From an uncultured Clostridium sp. (lineage in GTDB: Bacteria; Bacillota; Clostridia; TANB77; CAG-508), in the NCBI GenBank assembly GCA_900553015.1, contig USBY01000008.1, positions 1 through 64,000 of the forward strand: DNA of 64,000 nucleotides, read 5' to 3'. The notes beneath the pieces are model-generated. The model saw only the letters and a program-made list of their open reading frames with translations. It did no database searches and was not told where the DNA came from. The translations under genes and the position numbers were made by a program. Numbering within the stretch: position 1 is the stretch's first letter; each line of letters opens with the position of its first letter. Of the stretch, positions 1 through 8,284 are shown piece by piece.

Positions 1-50
1 TAAAAATGAACCCTCCTTGTTAAACTTTTTTGTCTAACATTTTGGGTTCA
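1..50 (-). mobile_element. End of an IS3-family-like insertion sequence, cut by the window edge
   Basis: Read on the minus strand, the sequence starts TGAACCCAAAATGTTAGACA at position 50, followed by an A-run, a partly complementary GTTTAAC and then AAGGAGGGTTCA, which looks like a ribosome binding site before a start codon beyond the window. A TG-starting terminal repeat carrying a TGTTAGAC core just upstream of a strongly translated first frame is how I remember the left ends of IS3-family elements. The transposase itself would lie outside the window to the left. No target duplication can be checked with only one end present. Alternative: a bidirectional terminator, because TGAACCC and GGGTTCA also pair. 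Confidence 0.45.
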
Positions 51-163
51 CTTCATTATTAGAAATTATCTGTCTTTTATGTTAGTATAAAATATAGAAT
101 AAAAAATAACTTTAAAGCCTGAATATATTCAAAAATAAAGAAATACAAACATATACCCTCCTA

Positions 164-192
164 TTTACAACATTTTTTTATAGAGATATAAT
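164..192 (+). promoter_or_regulatory. Sigma-A promoter of the thioesterase gene
   Basis: TTTACA at 164-169 and a perfect TATAAT at 187-192 are separated by 17 bp. The ribosome binding site GAAGGAGA follows just before the ATG at 226. Confidence 0.7.
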
Positions 193-225
193 ATAATTTT
201 AGAAATTAAAGAAGGAGATTTTTTA

Positions 226-969
226 ATGAATACAGAATATGAAAGCAAATATGAAATAAGTTATACAGAATTAAATCAAGATTTAGAATTAGGGTTAACA
301 AATGCAGTAGAATTAGTACAAAGCATTTTAACAGATTACTTTATATCATTTGGAAGTGATAATGAAACTATTAAAAATAAAAATAATGCTTTATGGGTAT
401 TATCTAAAACAAAAATTCATTTTGATAAGATACCAAAATGGAAAGATTTTGTGTTTGGAAAAAGCTATACAACAAAAATTAAACCAATTCGTGTTGAGAT
501 GGAAACTATTTTTAAAGATGAAAAAGATGAGTATTTATTTAGTGCAAAACAAGAAATTTGTCCGATAGATATAGATACTAGAAAAATTAGAAAGATTGAT
601 ACAATCAAATATCCAAAAGATATGGAAACAAAAAATGCATTTGATGAAGAACCATATTCTAAATTAAAAGAAGAATTTACAGAAGATGATTTTGTATACG
701 AACAAAAAATATATTCATCAGATATTGACTTTAGTAGACATACAAACAATGCAGTTTATGTAAGGCTTATATCAAATGTTTTGTCTTGTGATTTCCTTGA
801 CAAAAATCAAATAACAGATTTTGAAATTCATTATATTAATGAATCAACAGAAGGACAAAGCTTAAAGATTTATAGAAAAGAAAGAAAACAAGAGATTGAA
901 TTTTTGATAAAAAAAGATGATGTAGAAATTGCAAGAGCTATTTTGAAATATAAAGGTAAAAATAATTAA
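226..969 (+). CDS. Acyl-ACP thioesterase (FatA/FatB-like)
   Basis: This enzyme hydrolyses acyl-ACP to free fatty acid and ACP in the cytoplasm, ending fatty-acid elongation. The 247-residue length fits bacterial members, which are two tandem hotdog domains (about 1-150 and 155-247). The second domain carries the family signature at residues 166-175, D-I-D-F-S-R-H-T-N-N. Most relatives have Asn where Ser170 stands, so one residue of the proposed catalytic D/N/H set looks substituted. The gene follows a good promoter and GAAGGAGA. A patatin-like phospholipase starts 12 bases after its stop, so the pair probably works on fatty acids or lipids. Confident of family; substrate chain length is unknown. 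Confidence 0.85.
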   Translation: MNTEYESKYEISYTELNQDLELGLTNAVELVQSILTDYFISFGSDNETIKNKNNALWVLSKTKIHFDKIPKWKDFVFGKSYTTKIKPIRVEMETIFKDEKDEYLFSAKQEICPIDIDTRKIRKIDTIKYPKDMETKNAFDEEPYSKLKEEFTEDDFVYEQKIYSSDIDFSRHTNNAVYVRLISNVLSCDFLDKNQITDFEIHYINESTEGQSLKIYRKERKQEIEFLIKKDDVEIARAILKYKGKNN

Positions 970-981
970 TTGGTGGTGCAT

Positions 982-1827
982 ATGAAAACTGGATTATTGT
1001 TAGAAGGCGGAGCAATGAGAGGCTTATATACAGCAGGAGTACTTGATGTTTTTATGGATAATAACATAAAAATTGATGGTATTGTAGGAGTATCTGCTGG
1101 AGCATTATTTGGAATGAATTATAAATCAAAGCAAATAGGGAGAGTATTAAGATATAACAAAAAATATGCTGGAAATAGAAATTATATGGGGTTATATTCA
1201 TTTCTAACAACAGGAAATATAATGAATGAAGATTTTTGCTTTAAAAGAATTGTAAATGAACTTGATCCAATAGATTATGAAACCTTTAAGAAAACAGATG
1301 TTGATTTTTATGCAGTTGTAACTAATATAGAAACAGGAAAAGCAGAATATGTAAAAATAGATGATTTAAAAGATAAGAATAACTTGGAAATACTAAGAGC
1401 ATCTGGGTCTATGCCATTTGTATCTAAACCAGTAGTAGTAAATAATAAAAGATATTTAGATGGAGGTATTGCAGATAGCATACCAATAGATAAAATAATG
1501 AGTATGGGATTTGATAGAATAATTGTTGTTCTAACAAGACCTAGTGATTATAGAAAGAAAAAAACTAATCAAGCATTTCCAAAAATTTATTATAGAAAAT
1601 ATCCAAATTTTGCTAAAACAATAAATGAGAGATATAAAAAATATAATGAAGAACTCGATAAAATTTCAGAATTAGAGAAAAATGATAAGATTTGTGTTAT
1701 TAGACCATCTAAATTAGTAAAAATAAAAAGAATAGAAAAAGACAGTGATAAACTTCAAGAAATGTATGATTTGGGAAAAAAGGATACATTAGAATTATTA
1801 GATAAAATAAAAAGCTTTATAAATTAG
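982..1827 (+). CDS. Patatin-like phospholipase
   Basis: A 281-residue patatin-family serine acyl hydrolase of the YjjU-like bacterial type. Visible motifs are the oxyanion-hole loop GGAMRG (residues 9-14), the nucleophile elbow GVSAG (Ser38), and D-G-G with Asp160, which together give the Ser-Asp dyad. There is no signal peptide, so it should act in the cytoplasm or at the inner membrane face on phospholipids. I chose the ATG at 982 because GGTGGTG sits just upstream. A TTG at 970, directly after the previous stop, is the alternative and adds four residues. It is probably co-transcribed with the thioesterase. A terminator hairpin follows at about 1869. Confidence 0.85.
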   Translation: MKTGLLLEGGAMRGLYTAGVLDVFMDNNIKIDGIVGVSAGALFGMNYKSKQIGRVLRYNKKYAGNRNYMGLYSFLTTGNIMNEDFCFKRIVNELDPIDYETFKKTDVDFYAVVTNIETGKAEYVKIDDLKDKNNLEILRASGSMPFVSKPVVVNNKRYLDGGIADSIPIDKIMSMGFDRIIVVLTRPSDYRKKKTNQAFPKIYYRKYPNFAKTINERYKKYNEELDKISELEKNDKICVIRPSKLVKIKRIEKDSDKLQEMYDLGKKDTLELLDKIKSFIN

Positions 1828-1868
1828 AAATTAATAATAAACAAATTAATAGCAAATAAATCATTAAG

Positions 1869-1907
1869 AAAAGCATGTAATTTACGTTGAAAATTATGTG
1901 CTTTTTT
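1869..1907 (+). terminator. Rho-independent terminator
   Basis: The arms AAAAGCATGTAATT and AATTATGTGCTTTT form a stem with one mismatch or G-T pair, followed by a T-run. It closes the thioesterase/phospholipase operon. Confidence 0.75.
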
Positions 1908-1960
1908 GATAATATGAAGGTATAATTATAAAGAGTAATTTATAAGGAGAACTTTAAAGT

Positions 1961-2401
1961 ATGAAAAGGAAAATAATTATTATAAGTTTAGTTGTTATAT
2001 TTCTTATATTAGCAATAGTATTATTGATGAATCTAAATAAAAATAGTAAAAAAGATATCAACGAAATTTTAGTACAGAAAAAAATTTATAACTATCCATA
2101 TTTAACAGTAATAGAAATAGATATGAATGGAGATATTTTAAGGAGTAAGATAATTGATGAATTAACTTTGGAAGGTAAGCCACAGCATAACTTTTCTAAA
2201 ATCGGAACTACTTCTGAAGAAGAGTTAATTACAATAAAAAATATTATTGAAGAAATGAAAAAAGAAACATTGAAAAGCTCCAATTTTTCTGAAAATTATG
2301 GAATATCAGTAAATATAGGAGAAGATACGCTATACGGAGGAGAATATTTCTCACAGGAGGAGGTTGATAAATTAAATGCCATTATACAGAAATATGAATG
2401 A
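1961..2401 (+). CDS. Small membrane-anchored protein of unknown function
   Basis: 146 residues. A lysine-led N-terminus (MKRK) is followed by a hydrophobic segment at about residues 4-24, typical of a single-pass N-in anchor or uncleaved signal. The remaining 120 residues should face outside. They are charged and contain no motif I recognise. There is no lipobox cysteine. The ATG at 1961 follows AAGGAGAA at good spacing. It stands alone between a terminator and the pheST T-box leader. Function unknown. Confidence 0.6.
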   Translation: MKRKIIIISLVVIFLILAIVLLMNLNKNSKKDINEILVQKKIYNYPYLTVIEIDMNGDILRSKIIDELTLEGKPQHNFSKIGTTSEEELITIKNIIEEMKKETLKSSNFSENYGISVNIGEDTLYGGEYFSQEEVDKLNAIIQKYE

Positions 2402-2455
2402 TTTTATAATTTAAACAATATAAAATAGGTTTAGCAACAAATTTACAATAAATAT

Positions 2456-2484
2456 TTGACAAATACGGAAAAAGGCAATATAAT
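2456..2484 (+). promoter_or_regulatory. Promoter of the pheST T-box operon
   Basis: A perfect TTGACA (2456-2461), a 17-bp spacer and a perfect TATAAT (2479-2484). It starts the T-box leader transcript a few bases downstream. Confidence 0.85.
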
Positions 2485-2500
2485 CTAGAAGACTAATAAA

Positions 2501-2717
2501 TGTTGACGAAGAAATTATCAAAGTAGTTAATATGTAAATCTAACCAGGGAATTGTAGCCATAGACTGTAAGCTACAGTAGAAAGACATATTAACGAATTT
2601 CAATAATGGAGTCAAATCGTGTAAGAGCGTTAATCTGTAATGAGGTAGTAGAGATACTATAAAAAAAGGTGGTACCACGAGCAAATCGTCCTTTTAGGAT
2701 GATTGCTCGTTTTTTGA
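2501..2717 (+). promoter_or_regulatory. T-box leader, phenylalanine-specific, controlling pheST
   Basis: A tRNA-sensing transcription attenuator. The conserved T-box core AGGTGGTACCACG lies at 2667-2679. A strong terminator follows at 2678-2716 (arms CGAGCAA-ATCGTCC and AGGATGAT-TGCTCG, then a T-run). The base of stem I pairs GTTAATATG (5' side, about 2525) with CATATTAAC (about 2586). The 5' bulge carries AGTA, and the facing specifier loop reads GAATTTCAA, giving TTC, a phenylalanine codon. Uncharged tRNA-Phe should stabilise the antiterminator and let transcription reach pheS. The specifier matches the downstream genes. Confidence 0.93.
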
Positions 2718-2735
2718 TTTTAAGACCACATACAA

Positions 2736-2834
2736 ATAGGAAAATAGGGAGTATGGAATAGGGAAATAGGGACGTTCCTTAAATCCCTATTCGAAAACAA
2801 AAAAGGGAAAAAAAGAACGTCCCCAAATCCCTTA
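2736..2834. repeat. Dispersed palindromic repeat, copy 1 (full length)
   Basis: Two inverted half-units: GGGACGTTCCTTAAATCCC on the left and, about 30 bases on, AACGTCCCCAAATCCC on the right, joined by an A-rich spacer with GGGAAAA. It lies between the T-box terminator and the pheS ribosome binding site, so it is transcribed in the pheST leader. It is almost identical to the copy at 52590-52672. Confidence 0.8.
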
Positions 2835-2849
2835 GAAAGGAAAAGGTTT

Positions 2850-3887
2850 ATGAAAGAGAAATTAGAAGAAATCAAAACAAAAGGTTTAGAGAAAATTAAA
2901 AACGTAAAGACTATCGCTGAACTTGAAGAAGTCAGAAAAGAATTAACTGGTAAAAAAAGCGGATTATCAGAAGTTTTAAAATCTATGAAAGATTTACCAG
3001 TAGAAGAGAAAAAGACAATTGGAATGATGGCAACAGAGATAAAAAATACATTTTTAAGTAATTTACAAGAAAAAGAAGAAGAAATAATTGCTTCTATGAG
3101 CGTATTAGATGAACCAATTGATTTAACTATTCCTGGTAAAAAGGTAAGTGGAGGAGCACTTCATCCAATAACTCAAATGAAACATGACTTAAATGATGCA
3201 TTCTTATCTTTAGGCTTTGAAGTATTCAACGAAGATGATATAAGTAGTGAAAAATATGCATTTGATAATTTGAACTTTGCTAAAAACCATCCTGCACGTC
3301 AATCTATGGACACATATTGGCTTGAAGGAACAGAAGATAAAGAAGGTGCAGAAAGATTATGCTTAAGACCACATTTAACAGGTGGTTCTGTAAGATATTT
3401 ACTAAAACATGGAGCACCAGCAAGATTTGTATATCCAGGAGAAGTATATAGAAATGAAACAACTGATGCTAGACATGAAAGAGCATTCTTCCAATATGAA
3501 GCATTAATAGTTGATAAAGATATATCTTTTTCATCAGGTATGGTTATGATTCAAACAATCTTAGAAAAAGTTTTTGGAAGAAAAATAAAAACAAGAATGA
3601 GAGAAGGATTCTTCCCATTTACAGAGCCAGGATATGAAATAGATATGGAATGTTTAGTATGTGGGGGAAAAGGATGTAAAGTATGTAATCATAATGGATG
3701 GATAGAAGTTATGCCAGGTGGTGTAATTCATCCAAATGTATTAAAATCAGCAGGATTAGATCCAGACATATGGACAGGATTCTATATTAATATTGGATTA
3801 GATAGATTAGTAATGATGAGATATGGAGTAGATGATGTACGTTTATTCCATAGTGGAGATTTAAGATTTTTAAAACAATTTAAATAG
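2850..3887 (+). CDS. pheS: Phenylalanine--tRNA ligase alpha subunit
   Basis: Catalytic subunit of the alpha2-beta2 class II enzyme that charges tRNA-Phe with phenylalanine using ATP. 345 residues, the usual length. It has an N-terminal coiled-coil arm (about 1-85) followed by the class II core with motif 2 (R-N-E-T-T-D-A-R-H) and motif 3 near the C-terminus (GLDRLVMMRYG). The usual FHQxEG reads FFQYEA here. A four-cysteine C-x2-C-x4-C-x2-C cluster at about 268-280 inside the core suggests a structural zinc site, which many bacterial PheS proteins lack. Start ATG at 2850 after AGAAAGGAAAAGG. pheT follows after a short gap. Confidence 0.97.
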   Translation: MKEKLEEIKTKGLEKIKNVKTIAELEEVRKELTGKKSGLSEVLKSMKDLPVEEKKTIGMMATEIKNTFLSNLQEKEEEIIASMSVLDEPIDLTIPGKKVSGGALHPITQMKHDLNDAFLSLGFEVFNEDDISSEKYAFDNLNFAKNHPARQSMDTYWLEGTEDKEGAERLCLRPHLTGGSVRYLLKHGAPARFVYPGEVYRNETTDARHERAFFQYEALIVDKDISFSSGMVMIQTILEKVFGRKIKTRMREGFFPFTEPGYEIDMECLVCGGKGCKVCNHNGWIEVMPGGVIHPNVLKSAGLDPDIWTGFYINIGLDRLVMMRYGVDDVRLFHSGDLRFLKQFK

Positions 3888-3901
3888 AAAGGATTTTGAA
3901 T

Positions 3902-6319
3902 ATGAAAGTATCATTAAATTTAATTAGAAAATATGTTGATTTACCTGAAGGTTTAACTGATGAACAAATTGCCTATGATATGACACTTCGAACAGTAGAA
4001 GTAGAAGAAGTAGAAAATACTGCAAAGAAGTTTCATGACATAGTTGTAGGAGAAATTTTAGAAGTAAAAGAACATCCAAATGCTGATAAATTAAGAATAT
4101 GTATGGTAGATATTGGAGAAGAAGAACCTGTACAAATCGTATGTGGTGGTTCTAACCTTTATGTTGGAGAACATGTAGTAGTATCAAAACCAGGAGCAGA
4201 AGTTGTTTGGCATGGTCAAGGAGAACCTGTTAAAATAACAAAAACAAAAATGAGAGGAGAAAGCTCTTATGGAATGATTTGTGCTTCTACAGAAGTATAT
4301 TTAAGTGATTTCTTCCCAAATGAAGGTGAAGAAGAAATAGTTGATTTAAAAGAATTTGATTGCAAGCCAGGAGACAGTGTTGCAGATTTATTTGGAATGA
4401 ATGATACAGTATTAGAAATAGATAATAAATCTTTATCTAATAGACCAGATTTATGGGGACATTATGGAATTGCAAGAGAATTATCAGCTATATATGATGC
4501 ACCATTAAAAGAATTACCAAAATACGAATTACCTAAAGTTCCAGAATACAGTGTAGAAATAAAAGATACAACTAAATGTAATAGATATGTAGCTGTAGAA
4601 ATAGATGGTATATATGAAAAACAATCTCCAATGTGGATGCAATCATTATTATCAAAAGTAGGTCAAAGACCAATAAATGCTATTGTAGATATTACAAATT
4701 ATGTAATGATGGCAGTAGGTCAACCACTTCATGCTTTTGACAAAACACATGTAAGTGGAGAAAAAATAATAGTAAGAAATGCCAAAGAAAATGAAAAATT
4801 ATTATTATTAGATAATAACTTTATCGAGCTTTCAACAGACGATTTAGTAATATGTGATGAAAGTGATGCAATGGCATTAGCAGGAATTAAAGGTGGTAAA
4901 AAAGATTCTATTCTACCAGATACAAAAGGAGTTGTATTAGAAGTAGCAAACTTCTCTGCAGATACAGTTAGACAAACAGATAAAAAATTTGCAGAAAAAA
5001 CAGAAGCTTCAATGAGATTTGAAAAAGGTGTTGATACACAAAGAGTAGATGAAGGATTAAATTTAGCATTAAGATTAATTAAAGAAATATTCCCAGATAG
5101 CAAAATAATTAAATATGCAGATGTTTATCCAAACGAAACTAAAAAGAATGAAATAAAAGTAAGTGAAAAATTCTTGGATACAAGATTAGGAAAGAAGATA
5201 CCACAAGAGAAGATTGAACAAATTTTAACAGCTCTTGGATATGAAATATCATTAAATAATGGAGAATATGATGTAATAGTTCCAACATGGAGATCAACAG
5301 GTGACGTTACAATTAAAGATGACGTTATGGGAGATATTGCAAGAATACTAAGCTTTGATAGTTTTGAAGCAAAACCAATTACTATAACTTTTGAACATTC
5401 TGTAAAACAAAATGATGTTTTACTTGAAAGAAGAATTAAAGAATATTTAGCATATAGATGCGGATTTTATGAAATTTTCACATATCCATGGATTGAAGAA
5501 AAATATATTAAAGCAGCAGGAATAGATATGGAAAAATCTTTAAAATTAGCAACTCCACCAGCACCAGATTTAGCATATTTAAGAAGTTCTTTAATACCAG
5601 GAATGTTAGAAGCAGTTGCTAAAAACTTAAGATACTATGATGAATTTAGATTATTTGATTGTGAAGAAGTTTATGAAAAAGGTGATTATAGACCATCTTC
5701 AGAAGATGAAATTTTACCAATTCAAAAGAATTATTTAACTGGATGTATAGTTGGAAAAGATGCTAAAGAAATATTCTATGAAGCAAAAGGTGTAATTGAA
5801 AATATGGCTGAATACTGCCATATGGAAGAACTTAAATTAGAAAAAATGGAGAAGCCATATTGGGCAGATGTTAATGCATACTTAAATGTAGTTAAAGGTA
5901 ATGAAGTAATTGGAACATTAGGATTAGTTTCAGTTAAAGTAATGGCAGATACTAAAATAAAAAGAACTAATGTAGCAATGTTTGAAATAAATACAGAAAA
6001 ATTTGTCCCATATGCTTCAAGAACAAATGAATATGAAAGACTACCAGAACTACCATTAGTAGAAAAAGACTTATCAATTATAGTTGATGAAGAAATTACA
6101 TGGAAACAAATTGAAGAAAACATCAAAGCAAAAGTTAAAGAAATTGAATTTGTAGATGAGTATAGAGGAAATCAAATTCCAGAAGGTAAAAAATCAATTA
6201 CATTAAAAGTAAAAATACTTAATGAAGGAACAACTATGACATCAGAACAAATAAATGAGAAAATGAATAGTATATTAAAAACACTAGACAAGAGATGTGG
6301 AGCTAAACTAAGAGATTAA
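3902..6319 (+). CDS. pheT: Phenylalanine--tRNA ligase beta subunit
   Basis: Beta subunit of phenylalanyl-tRNA synthetase, 805 residues, the usual size. Domains in order: an N-terminal tRNA-binding OB fold (about 40-150, with the HPNADKLRIC motif), the B3/B4 editing domain (about 210-380), B5, the catalytic-like core (about 470-690) and the C-terminal ferredoxin-fold anticodon-binding domain (about 715-805). I chose the ATG at 3902, preceded by AAAGGA. An in-frame TTG two codons earlier is the less likely alternative. Co-transcribed with pheS under the Phe T-box. Confidence 0.97.
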   Translation: MKVSLNLIRKYVDLPEGLTDEQIAYDMTLRTVEVEEVENTAKKFHDIVVGEILEVKEHPNADKLRICMVDIGEEEPVQIVCGGSNLYVGEHVVVSKPGAEVVWHGQGEPVKITKTKMRGESSYGMICASTEVYLSDFFPNEGEEEIVDLKEFDCKPGDSVADLFGMNDTVLEIDNKSLSNRPDLWGHYGIARELSAIYDAPLKELPKYELPKVPEYSVEIKDTTKCNRYVAVEIDGIYEKQSPMWMQSLLSKVGQRPINAIVDITNYVMMAVGQPLHAFDKTHVSGEKIIVRNAKENEKLLLLDNNFIELSTDDLVICDESDAMALAGIKGGKKDSILPDTKGVVLEVANFSADTVRQTDKKFAEKTEASMRFEKGVDTQRVDEGLNLALRLIKEIFPDSKIIKYADVYPNETKKNEIKVSEKFLDTRLGKKIPQEKIEQILTALGYEISLNNGEYDVIVPTWRSTGDVTIKDDVMGDIARILSFDSFEAKPITITFEHSVKQNDVLLERRIKEYLAYRCGFYEIFTYPWIEEKYIKAAGIDMEKSLKLATPPAPDLAYLRSSLIPGMLEAVAKNLRYYDEFRLFDCEEVYEKGDYRPSSEDEILPIQKNYLTGCIVGKDAKEIFYEAKGVIENMAEYCHMEELKLEKMEKPYWADVNAYLNVVKGNEVIGTLGLVSVKVMADTKIKRTNVAMFEINTEKFVPYASRTNEYERLPELPLVEKDLSIIVDEEITWKQIEENIKAKVKEIEFVDEYRGNQIPEGKKSITLKVKILNEGTTMTSEQINEKMNSILKTLDKRCGAKLRD

Positions 6320-6397
6320 TGAAATTTAGGGACGGAGCTTAAAGTTCATTGGTGGACATAAAATAGAATGCTAAAAATAAAGAACTATATTAAATTA

Positions 6398-6433
6398 TAA
6401 AGACTTACCAGAAATGGTAGGTCTTTTATTTTG
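6398..6433 (+). terminator. Terminator after pheST
   Basis: The stem AGACTTACC / GGTAGGTCT, with one G-T pair and a short loop, is followed by TTTTATTTT. It closely resembles the terminator at 8147-8180 on the other side of the sigma module. Confidence 0.75.
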
Positions 6434-6452
6434 GACAAAATAATTATAAAAA

Positions 6453-6527
6453 TGTTACTTTTTTTATAAAATTATCAATATAAAGATGTAAGATATCTTA
6501 AAGTAAAAAAAGGAGTTTAGATCTAAA
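6453..6527 (+). promoter_or_regulatory. Sigma-module promoter and palindromic leader, copy 1
   Basis: TGTTAC (6453-6458) followed by a T-run, a 20-bp gap, then TATAAA (6479-6484). The second sigma module has TGTAAC, the same 20-bp gap and TATAAT. GGAG at 6512-6515 is followed at once by the perfect palindrome TTTAGATCTAAA (6516-6527), which fills the whole gap to the GTG start. The 20-bp spacing and TGTWAC-T-run resemble promoters of ECF sigma factors rather than sigma-A, which suggests autoregulation. The sharing is seen; the autoregulation is inferred. Confidence 0.6.
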
Positions 6528-7055
6528 GTGAGCAAAGATAAAGAAATAAAACAATATATAAAAAATAATGAACTTGATTTAGAAAAAATAATAAATGAAT
6601 ATTCATCTTATATAGCCACTATTATAAATAACATGGCAAGTGCTTTAAGTAACGAAGATAAAGAAGAGATTATTTCTGAAGTGTTTTTTATACTATGGAA
6701 AAATAAACACAAATTAGATATTAACAAAAATTTAAGTTCGTATATTGCGGGAATAACAAGAAACTTGGTAAAAGAATATTTAAGAAAAATTAAAATTGAT
6801 GTAGATATTTCTGATTATGAAAATAGTTTGTATAGTTATGATAAAATTGATTTTCTTGATACTGAGATACAAGAAATTAGGAATATAGAAAAGAAACTAG
6901 AAAACATGAAAGAAATTGATAAAACAATATTTTTAGATTTTTATTATTCTTCTAAATCAATTAAGGATATAGCTATAGAACATAATATTTCTGAATTTAG
7001 TGTAAAGCAAAGGCTATACAGAATTAGAAATAAAATAAAGAAAGAGGTTAGATAA
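6528..7055 (+). CDS. ECF-like RNA polymerase sigma factor
   Basis: 175 residues with sigma-70 region 2 at about 20-90 (EEIISEVFFILWKN and the YIAGITRNLVKEYLRK helix) and region 4 at about 110-170 (a helix-turn-helix ending in VKQRLYRIRNKIKK). Regions 1 and 3 are missing, as in ECF factors. It should redirect RNA polymerase to its own regulon in response to a signal sensed by the next gene. Translation appears to start at GTG 6528, because GGAG is 12 bases upstream and no nearer in-frame start exists. The next gene starts two bases after its stop. It is paralogous to the sigma gene at 38733. Confidence 0.85.
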   Translation: MSKDKEIKQYIKNNELDLEKIINEYSSYIATIINNMASALSNEDKEEIISEVFFILWKNKHKLDINKNLSSYIAGITRNLVKEYLRKIKIDVDISDYENSLYSYDKIDFLDTEIQEIRNIEKKLENMKEIDKTIFLDFYYSSKSIKDIAIEHNISEFSVKQRLYRIRNKIKKEVR

Positions 7056-7056
7056 T

Positions 7057-8127
7057 ATGGATAATTATAAAATTTTAGAAAAAGTAAAATTAAAAATAGC
7101 TATATCCAATGTAAAAGAGGAGGATATAGTTATGAATAAAAATAAATTTAATGTTATTAAAAAAATTGGAATAGCTGCATGTGCTGCACTTTCTATGACA
7201 GGAGTAGTATTTGCTACAACTCAAATTATTAATAAGTTTGGGAAAAATAGTAGTGATGGAGTCCAAACAGCTATTAATAATGCATATTATAGTGATGTAA
7301 ATACAGAATATAAAGAAGCTAATGGTATTAGCGCAAATATAGAATCTTTTTTACTAGATGACTATAATTTTGACATAACTATAAATATAAAATTTGATGA
7401 AATTTATAATTTGTCAAATATGCTATCAAAAGAAGCAAAAATAGATATAATGGACTTGAAGGTAGTAAATGAAAATAATGAAAAAGTCTTTGCAACAAGA
7501 GAACTAGAATCAGAAGAAATGACATCATTATATGAAACAGAGGAAGAAGCAAAAGCAAATTATGACAGTTATACTGGTGGATATAGTCAAGCAAGTGAGA
7601 AAATAGATGAACACGACCTAAAATTTTATTTAACTGCTACAGGTAATGAAAAAGAATTTCCTGAATCTAAAAAATTAATAGTAACTTTTAATAAAATAAG
7701 AAATAAATATTGGGAGAACGGAGAAGAAAAATCTATTATTTATAATGGTGAATGGAGCTACGAAATAGATGTACCTACTAAAATGTCTAAATCAAATATT
7801 ATAGACTATAAGCTTGTTTCTATTAGTGATCAAAATTATAAATTTGAAAGTGCTAAAGTCTCAAATACTGCTTTTAGAATATATTTAGATAATTGCAAAG
7901 ACATTGCGTGGAGTGAAAAAGAGTATGTGGAAACAGCTGATGGAACTAAATATTATCCTGCACATAGATCAGATGGAGATGGCGAAATAAGCGTTAAAGA
8001 AGATGGAACAGTAACATACTATAATACTTTTAATTTAACAAATTATGATGCAACAGATACGTTAAAAGTGCATTTGTTTAAAACAACTGGTGAAGAAGTT
8101 GTTATAGAGTTGGAAAAAGAAGAATAA
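7057..8127 (+). CDS. Membrane-anchored anti-sigma-like protein
   Basis: 356 residues. A short cytoplasmic N-terminus (about 1-40, KILEKVKLKIAISN) precedes one membrane segment (about 44-66, rich in Ala, Cys, Val) and a large extracytoplasmic beta-rich domain. This layout, immediately after an ECF-like sigma gene, is that of DUF4179-type anti-sigma proteins: the N-terminus would hold the sigma factor and the outer domain would sense the signal. The N-terminal 60 residues clearly match the short partner at 39268. The outer domains differ in size and sequence, so the two modules should sense different things. Confidence 0.7.
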   Translation: MDNYKILEKVKLKIAISNVKEEDIVMNKNKFNVIKKIGIAACAALSMTGVVFATTQIINKFGKNSSDGVQTAINNAYYSDVNTEYKEANGISANIESFLLDDYNFDITINIKFDEIYNLSNMLSKEAKIDIMDLKVVNENNEKVFATRELESEEMTSLYETEEEAKANYDSYTGGYSQASEKIDEHDLKFYLTATGNEKEFPESKKLIVTFNKIRNKYWENGEEKSIIYNGEWSYEIDVPTKMSKSNIIDYKLVSISDQNYKFESAKVSNTAFRIYLDNCKDIAWSEKEYVETADGTKYYPAHRSDGDGEISVKEDGTVTYYNTFNLTNYDATDTLKVHLFKTTGEEVVIELEKEE

Positions 8128-8146
8128 TGAAAGATGAGTAAAGCAT

Positions 8147-8180
8147 GAGACTTACTAGAAATGGTAGGTCTCGTTTTTTT
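8147..8180 (+). terminator. Terminator after the first sigma module
   Basis: GAGACTTAC and GTAGGTCTC pair, with AGAAAT inside the loop region, followed by seven Ts. It is nearly the same hairpin as at 6398-6433. Confidence 0.8.
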
Positions 8181-8284
8181 ATTAATATGTGAAACTTACG
8201 TGAAATCTTGGCTATAGCTGTTGATTTTAGCAAAGAAAAATAATAAACTATATTTCATATAGGAAAACTAAATGGAGGAGTAAA

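Noticed and set aside
4729..5103. Long minus-strand frame inside pheT, and similar ones elsewhere
   Set aside because: It lies opposite a certain gene, has no ribosome binding site, and its composition is that of a mirrored coding frame.
6320..6345. Further copy of the dispersed repeat (AGGGACGGAGC)
   Set aside because: Only a short piece matches; at most a decayed remnant.
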